Assembly: GCA_009761415.1 (NCBI GenBank)
Contig: QUOL01000004.1
Span: 992,001-1,056,000 of the forward strand
Source: Sarcomyxa edulis
Taxonomy: Eukaryota > Basidiomycota > Agaricomycetes > Agaricales > Mycenaceae
DNA: 64,000 bases
Direction of reading: 5' to 3'
The translations under genes were made by a program, and so were the position numbers. A model generated the notes under the pieces. The model worked only from the letters and a program-made list of their open reading frames with translations. It was not told the origin of the DNA and searched no databases. Positions 27,060 through 37,844 of the stretch are shown here, in pieces (position 1 is the stretch's first letter; each line of letters opens with the position of its first letter).

Positions 27060-28380
27060 AACCACAACTGCCCTTTCAGATGCTCATCTTCCAGCGCCAT
27101 TGACATCTGGAAAGCCGAAGAGGTAAAACCAGTCTTCAAGTATGATCTTGGTGCACTACGTTTTCCCTCCTCCGTCGCCGAAGATGGCTCCATGTCCTAC
27201 ACCTTTGCTTATGACCGAGCCGAGGCTCTCAGACGTATCACTCCTCTAGGTATCCCATGGCACACTTCCAAAGGCTCAGACTTCAACGAAAAATTTACTT
27301 ACATTGGCTTCGAATGGAGCATCGCTTCCCGTCAAGTTTCTCAACCATGTAAAAGCTTTCAAAACCTCGTTTGCCGGTCATCAGTGCAAAATCCTAGATG
27401 TTATGAAAATTCACGGCTCCCTTTGCCATACCGCTTTCGTTTACCCTGATGGTAGATGCCACTTAGCCTCTCTTTTTAATTTCACCGCTACATTCAAAGG
27501 AAATACCTACATGCTTAGATATCCCATCTGTCATTTCTGACCTCTCTTGGTGGGAGGAAACCCTCTCCATTCCCGGTACCTTCCGCAAACTTCTTGTGAA
27601 AGGCCCTCCTAGTGACATCTCAGCCTTCGTTGATGCCTCAACCAACTGGGGTGTTGGTATCCTCTTCGCAGGTAAATGGAAGGCATGGAAGCTTTGTGAA
27701 GGATGGTGCTCAGCCCAACGAACTATTGTTTTGCTTGAAGCCGTTGCCATGGAATTTCTTACCTACCTCATTGAAGAAGCAGGCTTTCACAACAGCTTCT
27801 TAACCGTTCATGGTGATAATCAGGGGGGTGTCATCGACTCCTATGAAAAAGGCCGATTGACAAACTTTGAAGTCAATGCATGCATTCGCAGACATAATCC
27901 CATTCTCGCTTCTCGTAATCTTTCCTTGAACATCATTTACATAGCCTCAACAGAGAACCCATCTGATCCAATATTGCGGGGTATCACTGGATCAGACGCG
28001 GATCGTCTCCCCTCTTCTATGGTCATACCAGAAGAGCTTACCCCTTATTTTGTTGATGTTTAGGTCTGTATCCCATAGCCCTATCTCCTTTCTTAGCCCT
28101 AGCCCCTACTTATTTCTCTTTCATTGACGTTTAGATACAACCATCAGAAAATAGCATTATGTAATACTATTGGACCTAGTAAGGCTGAGAGGACGTCAAA
28201 GAAACTCAAACCAAGTCGCTCCCTCCCATCGATTTCGTCAACTCCTCCATCTTTATCTACCTCTCTTCCCCGCACCTCTTCTAGCCGTCCTTCCATCGCC
28301 CGAAAGCCTCAGGCAGGCCACTCTATAGTTCATAACCCCCTTCATCCTTTTGTTCCCACTGCCAACCAGCTCAGCATGTC
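27060..28380 (+). mobile_element. DIRS-like retroelement remnant: RT tail, RNase H, start of recombinase
   Basis: After the gag remnant only the end of the reverse transcriptase remains: FAYDRAEALRRITPLGIPWH and FTYIGFEWSI (27192-27330), whereas the preceding palm with the catalytic aspartates is missing or changed (KYDLGALRFP where a YVDD-type motif is expected). Next is an intact-looking RNase H-like ORF (27596-28063) with DISAFVDAS, EAVAMEF and HGDNQGGVIDSYEKGRL keeping acidic D-E-D residues, ending ELTPYFVDV. A further frame (28124-28380) with RKPQAGHSIVHNPLHPFVP looks like the entry to the tyrosine recombinase. It then stops abruptly where copia sequence begins. Confidence 0.65.
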
Positions 28381-31300
28381 GGAAACCAGTTGCGACCGGA
28401 CTGTTTCAAGCCATAGGGAGACTTGATGAGAAGCATCACCCAGTGAGGAGGTTTGGTCTGAAACCCTTCAGGCTGACGCATGTATACCTTCTCCTTCAGC
28501 CAACCATACAGGAAAGCAGACGAGATGTCGATGCTTTCACACTCCAAGTCCTCGATAGCAACGATAGCAAGTATAGCTCTGAGAGACAACCACTGCGGCG
28601 TTGGAGCAAATGTCTCTGTGTAGTCAAAGCCAGGGCGCTGTGAGAAGCCTTGAGCAACCAAGCGGCCCTTGTAGCGCTCAACAGAGCCATCTGCATTCCG
28701 TTTTACCTTGAACACCCACTTGCTCCCAATGGCCTTTGCACCAGGTGGCAACTCAACTAGCTTGAATGTGCCGTTCTGAACGAGGGACTCAATCTCGTCA
28801 GTGGCAGCCTTCAGCCAGAGAGTGCGCTCTATTGCTTTTTTGAAACTGCGTGGCTCGTTCTGATGAGAACTGGACGCCTTGAAAGCTGCAGCTCGCAAAG
28901 CAAACTCCTTGGTTGGAAAGAGCTCTGCTGCTAACTCAGTCCAGGTCAGATAGTCGTCGAATTGGGCTGTGGCCACAAATTCAAGACCGGCCATCAGGGC
29001 ATCTGGATCGCTGGCGACATCCTGAGCTTTGACATCTTCTTCATCCGAGTCTGGATCGATTACTGGAGGTGGCTTGCGTGGTGTGTCCCAATTATCGAGT
29101 GGATCAGGAGAAACAGACTGGCGAGGAGGAGGAGCGGCAGGAAGATGATCAGGGAGAGGAGCAGTTGGCAGAGGCGGAGTCATCTGAAGAGGATCCGGTG
29201 ATTCTGGTCTAGGAGGAGCTGGAGCTGCTGCTGGAGTTGGGAGGCGTTGCAAGGGAGCTGGGACGTTGCGTCGCTGCAAATCCTGCAAGTTCATAGAACC
29301 TTTGGGACGCTGCAGACGCGGAGGATTACGACGTCGAGCTTGTGGAGGAGGAGAGGGAGTACGTGGAAGAGGAGGTTGAGGTGGTTGAGGTGGTAAAGGA
29401 GCTGCGACAGGAGGAGCAAGATCCGGAGCATTACCTGGAGCATCGCCTGCATGAGGCTGCTGAGGTGGCTGAGGAGGTGGTGCATCAACTCTAAAGTCGT
29501 CTAAATCGTCATCTCCCCCATGATGCGGCACATCGTCATCATCTGAAGACACTGAGGCAGGAGGAGGAGGAGGAGGAAGAGGGTCTGAGGAAGGCAGATC
29601 GTCAAGCAAGTTAATCGCAGTAGGGGAATTACCAGGGTAGTAGCGTTCATCAAAGACCGCGTGGCTGCTGGTGATGAATTTCTTAGCAGCCGGGTCCCAG
29701 AAGAGCCATGCTTTTACACCTTCTGGATATCCAATAAAGATGCACTTCCTAGAATGGGGTTGGAGCGCTTTACGCTTCTCCTTGCGGATGAGAACGTAAG
29801 CGAGACATCCAAAGACTCGGAAGTAAGAGAAGTCAGGTTTCTTCTTCTTCCAAGCAGAATAAGGGACTTCACCGTTCAAGGCAGAAGTAGGTGTCCTGTT
29901 CCGAGTGTGGACGTAGGCAGAGACGGCACGAGCCCAGAACGACGCAGGGAGCTTGGCTTCAACCATAAGAGAGGTAGCAGCTTCAGCAATCTCTCTGTTT
30001 GGGCGCTCTGCAGCTCCATTCTGGTGCGGTTCGTTGGGCTCAGTGTGCTGTCTGGCAATGCCGTGGTCGACACAGAACTGAATGAACTCCTTCCCCATGT
30101 ACTCACCCCCTTTGTCATCACGGATCTTGCGAAGCGGCACCCCCAGAGCCTTCTCAGCATAAGCTTTGAAAGACTTGAAGGCTGCAAACACGTCACTCTT
30201 GCGCTTGAGATAGGCAACGACCCAGTAACGCGTAGCATTGTCGATGAACGTCATCCAGTAGCGATAGCCCTCCGGAGTCTGAACAGGCATAGGCCCCTTC
30301 AGATCCGTATGGACCAAAGCTAAAGGCTTCGTTCGACGAGTAGCAGTTAGAGGAATGTTGTGACGGTGTTGCTTGCCAGCAATGCAAGGCTCACAGATGG
30401 GATCGGGTTTGGTGGGAGACTCGAGAGAGATGCCGGTGACGAGTTTCTTGCTGAGCATGCGTTTGACATCAACGTAATTGAGATGAGACAAACGCCGGTG
30501 CCAGAGACTCAGATCAAGCGGCAGAGTGCTGGCTCGATTGGCAATCTCTGCAGGGATGCGGAGAGAACGACCATTGAGATACCCCAGATTCCGATCGGTG
30601 ACTGTAGCAGTGAAGAGGAGGTTGTTGTTGATGAAGAAGCTGGCAGTGCGTCCCAGTATCCGGATTTCATATCCTTTCCGAGCGGTGAGATGGAAGAGAG
30701 ATAATAGATTGCTGCCAAGGGCAGGGACATGTAAGACATCATGAAAAACAACGGGACGCATTTCTACACCATCCACCACCGGCTGAAACTTTACAGACCC
30801 AATACCCGCCGAATAGATGACAGAGCTGTCTGCAAGACGAACTCCAACGATGTGAGGCGAGTAGGATCGAAACCAATGACGATGAGGAGTCATGTGTGAA
30901 GAGGCACCTGTATCGGCGGTCCAGTCAGCAGCGGCGCGAGATTTGAGCCAAGCGGCACGATCAGAAGATGACAGAGCACTTGCATGACCAGCAGACTCGA
31001 AATGAGTGACGTTGGCAGATTCCTCTACATTCTCCTGCACTTCGTTCGCGTCCTCCTTCTTCCCCTTGGCTCCTCTAGTGCCCCTTCCACCCCACTTTGC
31101 TCCGGAGTCCTTGGCCTTCGAGGAAGCTGCCTTGAACTTGTTGCAGTCCTTGAGAACGTGGCCTTTGGCGTCGCAAAAGAAGCATTTGCCGTTGACGGAG
31201 GCTTGGAGGGCAAGAACAGCAGAGGTGCTGTCGACGTGACAAGTGGAGCGTTGGGTGTCCTTGTTCTGGAATGCAGAGAGGAGTTTCTCGAGGGTGAGAG

Positions 31301-31853
31301 AGTCGAGGAGAAGGATGGATGAGACAAAGGAATTGTAGTCGTGAGGGAGCGCGCGGATGAGAGTCATGATTTCGAGTTCCTCATCGAGTTGCTCCATGGT
31401 GAAGGCTATGGGACGAAGATCCTTGATAGCTTGCATGGCTTCCTGAGTCCTAGCCATCAGAGCAGAGAGGGATTCATCCTCCTGCTTCCTGACGCTGAAG
31501 AGGTCATCATAGAGAGCAAAACGCGTACCAGGCTTCTTCTGCTTATGAACCTTCTCCAAATTCTCCCACATCTTCACTGGATTCCCATTCACCGACTTGA
31601 TATGCACCCTCTGATTTGGTTCCACACCCAAAAAGATCTCCCCACTAGCCTTGGAGAAGGCCGACTTCCAATCCCTCAACTCCTTCTTTTCAGCAGCAGT
31701 GGGTGCTGATGAGTCCACAGGCACAGGTTCAGGGTCAGAACCATTGGTGACGAGCCAGAGGTCCTTGGTAGAGAGGTAGGCCTGCATGTTGTCAGCCCAG
31801 GAACTGTAGTTGGAGTTGTTGAGGAGGTCAAAGGAATGTTTGATGTCAGGCAT
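28371..31853 (-). CDS. Copia gag-pol polyprotein, uninterrupted but truncated in RT
   Basis: A single 1160-codon frame. Residues ~1-215 gag (UBN2-like, MWENLEKVHKQKKPGTRFAL); ~222-236 zinc knuckle CFFCDAKGHVLKDC; ~311 protease WTADTGASSHM; ~455 GAG-pre-integrase (LWHRRLSHLN); integrase core with HTDLKGP (~514), RDDKGGEY (~582) and QNGAAERPNRE (~612), giving D-D-E; a Pro-rich linker ~770-930; then RT from ~1020 (GSKWVFKVKRNADGSVERYK, YTETFAPTPQ, IDISSAFLYG, SPYGLKQSGRNWF). The coding sequence is lost immediately after GRNWF, before the YVDD box; the final few codons are not copia sequence. Order PR-INT-RT is copia-specific. The absence of stops over 3.4 kb suggests a fairly young insertion. 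Confidence 0.93.
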   Translation of the reverse strand: MPDIKHSFDLLNNSNYSSWADNMQAYLSTKDLWLVTNGSDPEPVPVDSSAPTAAEKKELRDWKSAFSKASGEIFLGVEPNQRVHIKSVNGNPVKMWENLEKVHKQKKPGTRFALYDDLFSVRKQEDESLSALMARTQEAMQAIKDLRPIAFTMEQLDEELEIMTLIRALPHDYNSFVSSILLLDSLTLEKLLSAFQNKDTQRSTCHVDSTSAVLALQASVNGKCFFCDAKGHVLKDCNKFKAASSKAKDSGAKWGGRGTRGAKGKKEDANEVQENVEESANVTHFESAGHASALSSSDRAAWLKSRAAADWTADTGASSHMTPHRHWFRSYSPHIVGVRLADSSVIYSAGIGSVKFQPVVDGVEMRPVVFHDVLHVPALGSNLLSLFHLTARKGYEIRILGRTASFFINNNLLFTATVTDRNLGYLNGRSLRIPAEIANRASTLPLDLSLWHRRLSHLNYVDVKRMLSKKLVTGISLESPTKPDPICEPCIAGKQHRHNIPLTATRRTKPLALVHTDLKGPMPVQTPEGYRYWMTFIDNATRYWVVAYLKRKSDVFAAFKSFKAYAEKALGVPLRKIRDDKGGEYMGKEFIQFCVDHGIARQHTEPNEPHQNGAAERPNREIAEAATSLMVEAKLPASFWARAVSAYVHTRNRTPTSALNGEVPYSAWKKKKPDFSYFRVFGCLAYVLIRKEKRKALQPHSRKCIFIGYPEGVKAWLFWDPAAKKFITSSHAVFDERYYPGNSPTAINLLDDLPSSDPLPPPPPPASVSSDDDDVPHHGGDDDLDDFRVDAPPPQPPQQPHAGDAPGNAPDLAPPVAAPLPPQPPQPPLPRTPSPPPQARRRNPPRLQRPKGSMNLQDLQRRNVPAPLQRLPTPAAAPAPPRPESPDPLQMTPPLPTAPLPDHLPAAPPPRQSVSPDPLDNWDTPRKPPPVIDPDSDEEDVKAQDVASDPDALMAGLEFVATAQFDDYLTWTELAAELFPTKEFALRAAAFKASSSHQNEPRSFKKAIERTLWLKAATDEIESLVQNGTFKLVELPPGAKAIGSKWVFKVKRNADGSVERYKGRLVAQGFSQRPGFDYTETFAPTPQWLSLRAILAIVAIEDLECESIDISSAFLYGWLKEKVYMRQPEGFQTKPPHWVMLLIKSPYGLKQSGRNWFPTC

Positions 31854-32210
31854 GATTTCGAAGTTCTTGGGAGCAAAGTTGTCAGTGAGGATGGAGTTTT
31901 CGAGCGATAAGGGAACGAATAAAACGTTTAGAAGCGGAATTATGAGGGGAACACACTGGTAACAGATTTAGGATGATCCGATAAGAACTGAGCGAGTAGC
32001 GTCGAATTTGGTGAAAAATGAGGTGGCAGCCGTTGTCAGAGATCAAACTTGATTTGGGAAACAAGGTGATAGGGGTAGGTAGGGATGATGTATAGGATGC
32101 CAGAAAATGAGCTTGGGGAAGATCCGAGCAGGGATGAGAGAGATAGAGTGAAAATGATTTTTGCAGGAGCTGGTGACAGGCGATCAATCTGATAAGGCTG
32201 TTAAAGCGCA

Positions 32211-32225
32211 GGGCCCATAACCTAT
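32211..32225 (-). promoter_or_regulatory. Copia primer binding site
   Basis: Immediately after the LTR (minus strand) comes ATAGGTTATGGGCCC. Its complement, GGGCCCATAACC, matches the anticodon stem-loop of eukaryotic initiator tRNA-Met, including the CAU anticodon. This is the half-tRNA priming arrangement known from copia elements. Confidence 0.75.
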
Positions 32226-32443
32226 TGAAGGGAGACACTTCAGAGAGCACTGGAGTCGAGCTTCACTGTCAAAGATATGTATATTAAGTAGAGTAAGACG
32301 GTGTACCTGGAGTCGAGCTTCACTGTCAAAGATAAAGAGCAGTGACTCCAGGGAAGGCTAAGTCATCTGAAGTAAATGATAGTAAACAAGTAAAGGGGCT
32401 GAAAGCGAAATATAGGCAGAGTTCTTCAGCACAAATCCCAACA
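32226..32443 (-). repeat. Copia 5' LTR (218 bp)
   Basis: In element orientation starts TGTTGGGATTTGTGC and ends CTCCCTTCA, directly followed by the PBS. Contains an exact 28-bp direct duplication (32250-32277 and 32307-32334, ctggagtcgagcttcactgt...) 57 bp apart and a partial inverted word (tgactccagg) next to it. A homologous copy is at 19262-19487. Confidence 0.88.
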
Positions 32444-32509
32444 TTTTTTTCATTACAATTTTAAGATAGCCTTATAAGGCAATCCGTTCAACCCGTCAAT
32501 TCAAACTCA

Positions 32510-33440
32510 GATCGACAGGTCTGTCTACCGTAGCTTGCTCCTTGTAGACAGACCAGTTACAGGTCTAGCATCGACTGGGTCAGATTGTAGACTCGTAACC
32601 ACTCTGTCATTAGAAAGGCAAGCTTGTCGATAGACAGACTGGTCGATCTGGGTTTAAAATCCAATCTCGCGCGTCTCGGATTTTGGATGTCTTTCCGAGA
32701 CCTGCCCTAACTCTTCCGAAGACCTGCCCTGACGTACCCAAAGACCTGCCATGAATCTACCGAGTTAATCACCTTTAGTCACCTTTTTTCATGCTCGTCT
32801 CCCATGGCACAACTGCCATGACCCTCCCTTCCTCCCGGACTTCTCCAACAAGCCATGGATACTACATCAGAAACCATACTGTCTCCCATTCTTTGCAGAG
32901 CTTCAGATTTGACTGAAGTCATCGAGGACTGTGATGCCTCAATACCTGTACACTATCCAAGCTCTCCCAGCCAACGACATTCCAGGTCTTACTCATGTTT
33001 CCATCCCTTCGAGACTTCCACCAACAGAATTTCTCCAAAGACAACGGAGATGGGCCAGTAAATGCAGCCCGAGGGTAAGTTGCATTCACAGTGAGATTTT
33101 CCGCTGATTGAGAGCGAGCGAGAGGTGTTTTCTTGGCTTGTCTTTCGAGATTCTGAGGTATTTCGGCAGAGGATTTAGGTTGAATTAAAGATATGCACAT
33201 TACTCAGTGAGGACGAAGCTCGTGAACGACGCGTACAGCGATGAGCAAGGCCTGGCAGTAATAGAGTTCACGGCAGGCTTTCTCGGATTCAGGGCAGACT
33301 CAGAGTAGTTCAGGGCAGGTCTTGTGCAGTTTAGGGCCGGTTTCGATCAAGTCTTGACGCGCGAGATTGGATTTTAAACCCAGATCGACCAGTCCGTCTA
33401 TCGACACTTGCTCATAGACGGACGGGTTACCAGTCTAGTC
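32510..33440. mobile_element. Foldback/MITE-like element with inverted and direct repeats
   Basis: Inverted arms: 32618-32675 pairs with the reverse complement of 33356-33411 with only a few mismatches (core gactggtcgatctgggttta). Inward of both arms are inverted clusters of the word gacctgccctga (32699-32752 and 33262-33322). A ~57-bp module containing agatcgac, tagac(a/g)gac and the word gtctag is present directly at 32511-32570 and 33382-33438 and inverted at 32618-32650. No transposase is encoded; the ~480-bp centre has a 68-codon frame (32855) of unknown origin. It sits 70 bp from the copia LTR. Confidence 0.7.
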
Positions 33441-33891
33441 AGATTGAGGGTCAAATAATTTTGCCCTACAAGTGGATGGCCTCCGGAACAGACACGACCA
33501 TACAAACCACCATACAACCCATCCGCTTACGGTCAGAATTACTTACGCTCAAAACATTTGGAATCTACTACTTCTTTCATTTCCCCTCTTCTTTGGGATC
33601 GAGGAATGATCAAGAGTACTCTCGGAAACTTTCCCCACTTGGAAAATAGGATCCAGCTATTACTCTTCATTGTCCTCAAACATCTGAGACACAATCAATC
33701 CAGAATCTATCAGATTTGAATTCTCTCTCATTAGATCACGGTCACCCGCACACACGGATGAAACCCTCGTACTTTTCACCGACTTCGGTGAAGCCTCACA
33801 GGGCTCAAAGGCTTACGCTTAGGGCTAGTCAACCATAATGAGCGGCAACTTTTAACATTAGCATAAACTGTATACCTACTCCACGACAGGA
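33441..33891. other. 3' flank of citrate synthase
   Basis: About 450 bp between the foldback element and the citrate synthase stop codon. No coding potential is seen; it should include the citrate synthase 3' UTR. Confidence 0.5.
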
Positions 33892-35773
33892 TCAAGGCTT
33901 GTCGTGAAATATTTTTTCGATGGCAGCACTAGAGTACGACTTGGGGCGTTCCAAAGCTAGAGGCAATACGCTGTAAGCTGCTTGTCATACACTCGGAACG
34001 AAGGAATAACGTACGAGCACCAAGAGCACGATCCCAGATCAATTGTGCCGTGACACCAAACGCGCGCGATACACCAAACAAGACAGTGTAGAACTGCATT
34101 TGGTCGAGTCCATAATGGGTCAAGAGAACACCAGAGTGGGCATCGACATTTGGCCATGGGTTCTTGGCTTTACCAGCCTAATTCGACGCAAGATTAATAT
34201 CATCCACAACGAATAGACGAACAACGGATGGAACGAACCTCAAGAAGAACATCGGGAACAATCTTGTAGATCTGGCCGACAAGCTTGAATAGAGGGTCTT
34301 CAGGGAGATGCTTGAGTGCAAACTCGCGCTGAGCGGTATAACGAGGATCTGTCTTCCTTAGTACGGCGTGGCCGTACCCGGGTACAACTTTGCCTCCTTT
34401 GAGGGTATCCCAGACATATTCCTTGACAGCATCATCAGTAGCGTTCTCGCCAATCTTCGCCTGCATCTTTCGTAGCCATAAAAGAACTTCCTGGTTGGCG
34501 AGACCGTGGAGAGGTCCTGCTAGACCGTTGAGGGAAGCACCGAAAGCGAGGAAAGGATCTGATAGAGCGGACCCGACCAGTTTGCCAGTGTGTGCAGAAA
34601 CATTACCACCTTCGTGATCACTAAGAGATAAAGTTTTGAGAACGATGACAACGTGAGAGGGAAAGCGGGGTTTACCTGTGGATGGTGATGTAAAGTCTCA
34701 TCAACTCGACAAAGGCCGCGTTATCACCGAATCCGAGGAGAGTAGCCAAGTTGTGTGAATAGTCCTTGGTGGGGTCGATGGCAGGAAGCTTGCCTTGTCC
34801 AAATACGTTGTGATATATACGGCCAGCGATGGTAGGAAGTTTGGCGATGCTATTGTTCGAACGTTAGACAGAAAGACGAGGCCAGAACAGATAGGCACGA
34901 ACAGATCCATCGAATCCTCGAAAGTGGGCCCCCAGTACTCCTTCTTGGAGACACCATTCTGGTAAGCTTTGGCAAAGGCCGAGTCGTGATTCAACTAGTG
35001 GGATAAAAGTCAGTTCGATGGACGGCAGGTCGGTAGAAGGATGCTTACGGCTGTGACGGCCAAACTAAATTGGCTCATGGGATGGAGGGTCGGAGGACAT
35101 CTGTCGAGGATCTCCTCGACAAATTCTGGGATCGCCGACCGGGCGGCCCAGTCTTTTGAGAGCTCTGCAACCTGTTCCGGGGTGGGGACTTCACCAGTGA
35201 GCAAGAGCCAGAAGAGACCTTCAGGAAGAGGTTCCGTTCCACCGGGCGCTGCAGGAAGCTGAGCTTGGCATTCAGGAATTGTTTTGCCGCGGAATCGGAT
35301 GCCCTCCTCTGATGCGATATGTCAGACGGACCATGACAGGTGAAAGGGTGGAGACTGACCAGCGTCCAAGACCGAGCCATCCCAGATGAGTGCAGGTAAA
35401 CCCCGCATTCCACTAAATGATAGTGTGAATGTGCACGATCAAAGACGACTCGTAGAGGACATACCCGTAAAGTTGGTCGACTAGGACCGGACCGAATGAT
35501 TTTTTGCCATGCTCAGCACGTATTCTTTTGACCTGTCGAGACAAGTCAACAGATGAGGTGGAAGGTGCAGAAAAGGACTTGCATTCTCGAGCTCTGCTGG
35601 GATGAGCTCTGCAAGTCTCTCCTTGAGAGTTGGCTGCTTTGCAACGGTCGAAGAGAGACGCGTCGCAGGCAAAGACGAGCGAATGAGACGAGCACGCGAC
35701 TGTTGGGGTATAAGATGAGTAGAAGAGCGAGTATGCTGGAGAATGGACGTACGACGCGTAGGATAGAGGCCAT
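33892..35773 (-). CDS. CIT1: Mitochondrial citrate synthase
   Basis: Condenses oxaloacetate and acetyl-CoA in the mitochondrial matrix, entry step of the TCA cycle. Start 35773 gives [18 protein letters not shown], an Arg/Ser-rich mitochondrial presequence split by the first intron. Mature motifs: [57 protein letters not shown] (catalytic His region), [31 protein letters not shown] (active-site His), [35 protein letters not shown] (active-site His), [19 protein letters not shown], and [14 protein letters not shown] at the end. Nine or more introns; intron 35582-35533 has a GC donor. 153 bp head-to-head with TRM8. Length is normal for the family. 2-methylcitrate synthase is a less likely alternative. 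Confidence 0.95.
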
Positions 35774-35926
35774 GGAAAGAATGTAAAGTTGAAGACGGAC
35801 TTGTCCGTTTTTAAACAATCGACGACTCCCGTGAGCTGGCGGTGGAACAAACCGGTCCACGTGAGCTTCCCAATCTCCGCAATCGACCGTATATCATTCG
35901 CCACTCTTTTCTTCTTCTCGACAGCC
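35774..35926. promoter_or_regulatory. Shared divergent promoter, citrate synthase / TRM8
   Basis: 153 bp between start codons. A plus-strand tract ctcttttcttcttctcgaca lies just 5' of the TRM8 start, a pyrimidine stretch typical of basidiomycete transcription starts. Confidence 0.55.
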
Positions 35927-36808
<882 letters not shown>

Positions 36809-36841
36809 AATTACAATGTACAAGAGTGTGACAGTCGACCT

Positions 36842-37756
36842 TCAATATTCCATGTCAAAACCATCTTTTTCAGCAGACTCCCCTCCCATTGCGAGTTTCG
36901 TCCCTGTCCCCATCGCAAGCACAAGAGTCCCCGTCCTCGATCTGACAGCATTTTTCATTTCCCTGTGTATGACCTTCCCAGCATCGCACGCGAGTCGGAA
37001 AATCTCTTCGAATCGATCGACGTGCAATCTTGTCTCCATCGTCACCAAAGTCACCTTGCCGGTTTTTGGCATCATCGCTACAGTTACATTTGGAATGTCG
37101 TTTTCTTCCAGTAGTGTTAGGTCCAGCATCGATTGCGTAGAATGTACACCCCCAGTAACCGCGCATACAAAGTCGAGCAAAGGAATGCCGGCATTGGCGA
37201 GTGCGAGTGTAGTCCCGTTGATGCATGCCTGAAGTAGTCCACCATCCTGTTGAAGGACTTGGACGAAAATGTCGATTTGTGACCGAGGATATAGGTTGGT
37301 CTGCACTACAGGCTCAAATGTGGATTTGATCGTCGAAGCCATCTCCAATATTCGTCTAGAACAAGGGAATTAACACACCTTACTTTTCCTCGTCACTTAC
37401 ACCACAAGCAAGGCCGACTTACTTATCGCCACGCGAGCGTTTTCTGCGTTCTCCTGTGCTAAAAGCAGCCACATTGACATCGACATTGATATTGGCACGG
37501 TCGTGAATGGTCTGAGAACGCATTTTAGCTTCTCGAGGACCAAAAACGGAGACAAGGACTTGAGTTAATCCGTGTGTGATGATGGCTGAACCATCGGCTA
37601 GGCCTTGCTGTGAGAGATCGATGGACATGTCTCTGAGCTCGTATTGTTTTCTTCCATCGGAACGAAAGCCGCCTTCGTTGAGTATCTCCACTCTAGATCC
37701 CTATAAAATAGATCCTCGGCAATGAGCAAGATGAAAGTTGAGATTTGGCGTACCAT
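36842..37756 (-). CDS. SKI6: Exosome core subunit RRP41/SKI6 (RNase PH fold)
   Basis: Ring subunit of the RNA exosome, acting in 3'-5' RNA processing and decay in nucleus and cytoplasm. Exons 37756-37754 (ATG only), 37700-37424/37423, 37355-36842. Exon 2 reads GSRVEILNEGGFRSDGRKQY then LTQVLVSVFGPREAK, ANINVDVNVAAFSTGERRKR; exon 3 IDIFVQVLQQDGGLLQACIN, LALANAGIPLLDFVCAVTGG, ending AEKDGFDMEY. FRSDGR and QVLQxDGGxxxAxINxxxLAL are signature parts of Rrp41. 88 bp head-to-head with the nicotinate phosphoribosyltransferase gene. Confidence 0.95.
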
Positions 37757-37844
37757 TTCGGTTGTTGTGGCGGGAGGAAAGAGATGATTACCTCGAGACC
37801 CTTATCTCCAACTGCGCGTCCATCCTTTCCATCTCTCCCCCACC
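37757..37844. promoter_or_regulatory. Very short divergent promoter (88 bp), RRP41 / NAPRT
   Basis: Only 88 bp lie between the two start codons; it must hold both 5' UTRs and both core promoters unless transcripts overlap. Contains tccatcctttccatctctcc just 5' of the plus-strand start. Confidence 0.55.

Larger units (their letters stand above)
28381..32443 (-). mobile_element. Ty1/copia LTR retrotransposon, 3'-truncated
   Basis: Minus-strand element: LTR 32443-32226, primer binding site 32225-32211, leader, one long gag-pol ORF from 31853. It ends in the middle of the reverse transcriptase at about 28381, so the rest of RT, RNase H, polypurine tract and adjacent 3' LTR are absent. The neighbour at 28380 is the DIRS remnant. 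The related LTR at 19262-19487 lies 9 kb beyond in the same orientation and could be the displaced 3' LTR. Confidence 0.85.
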
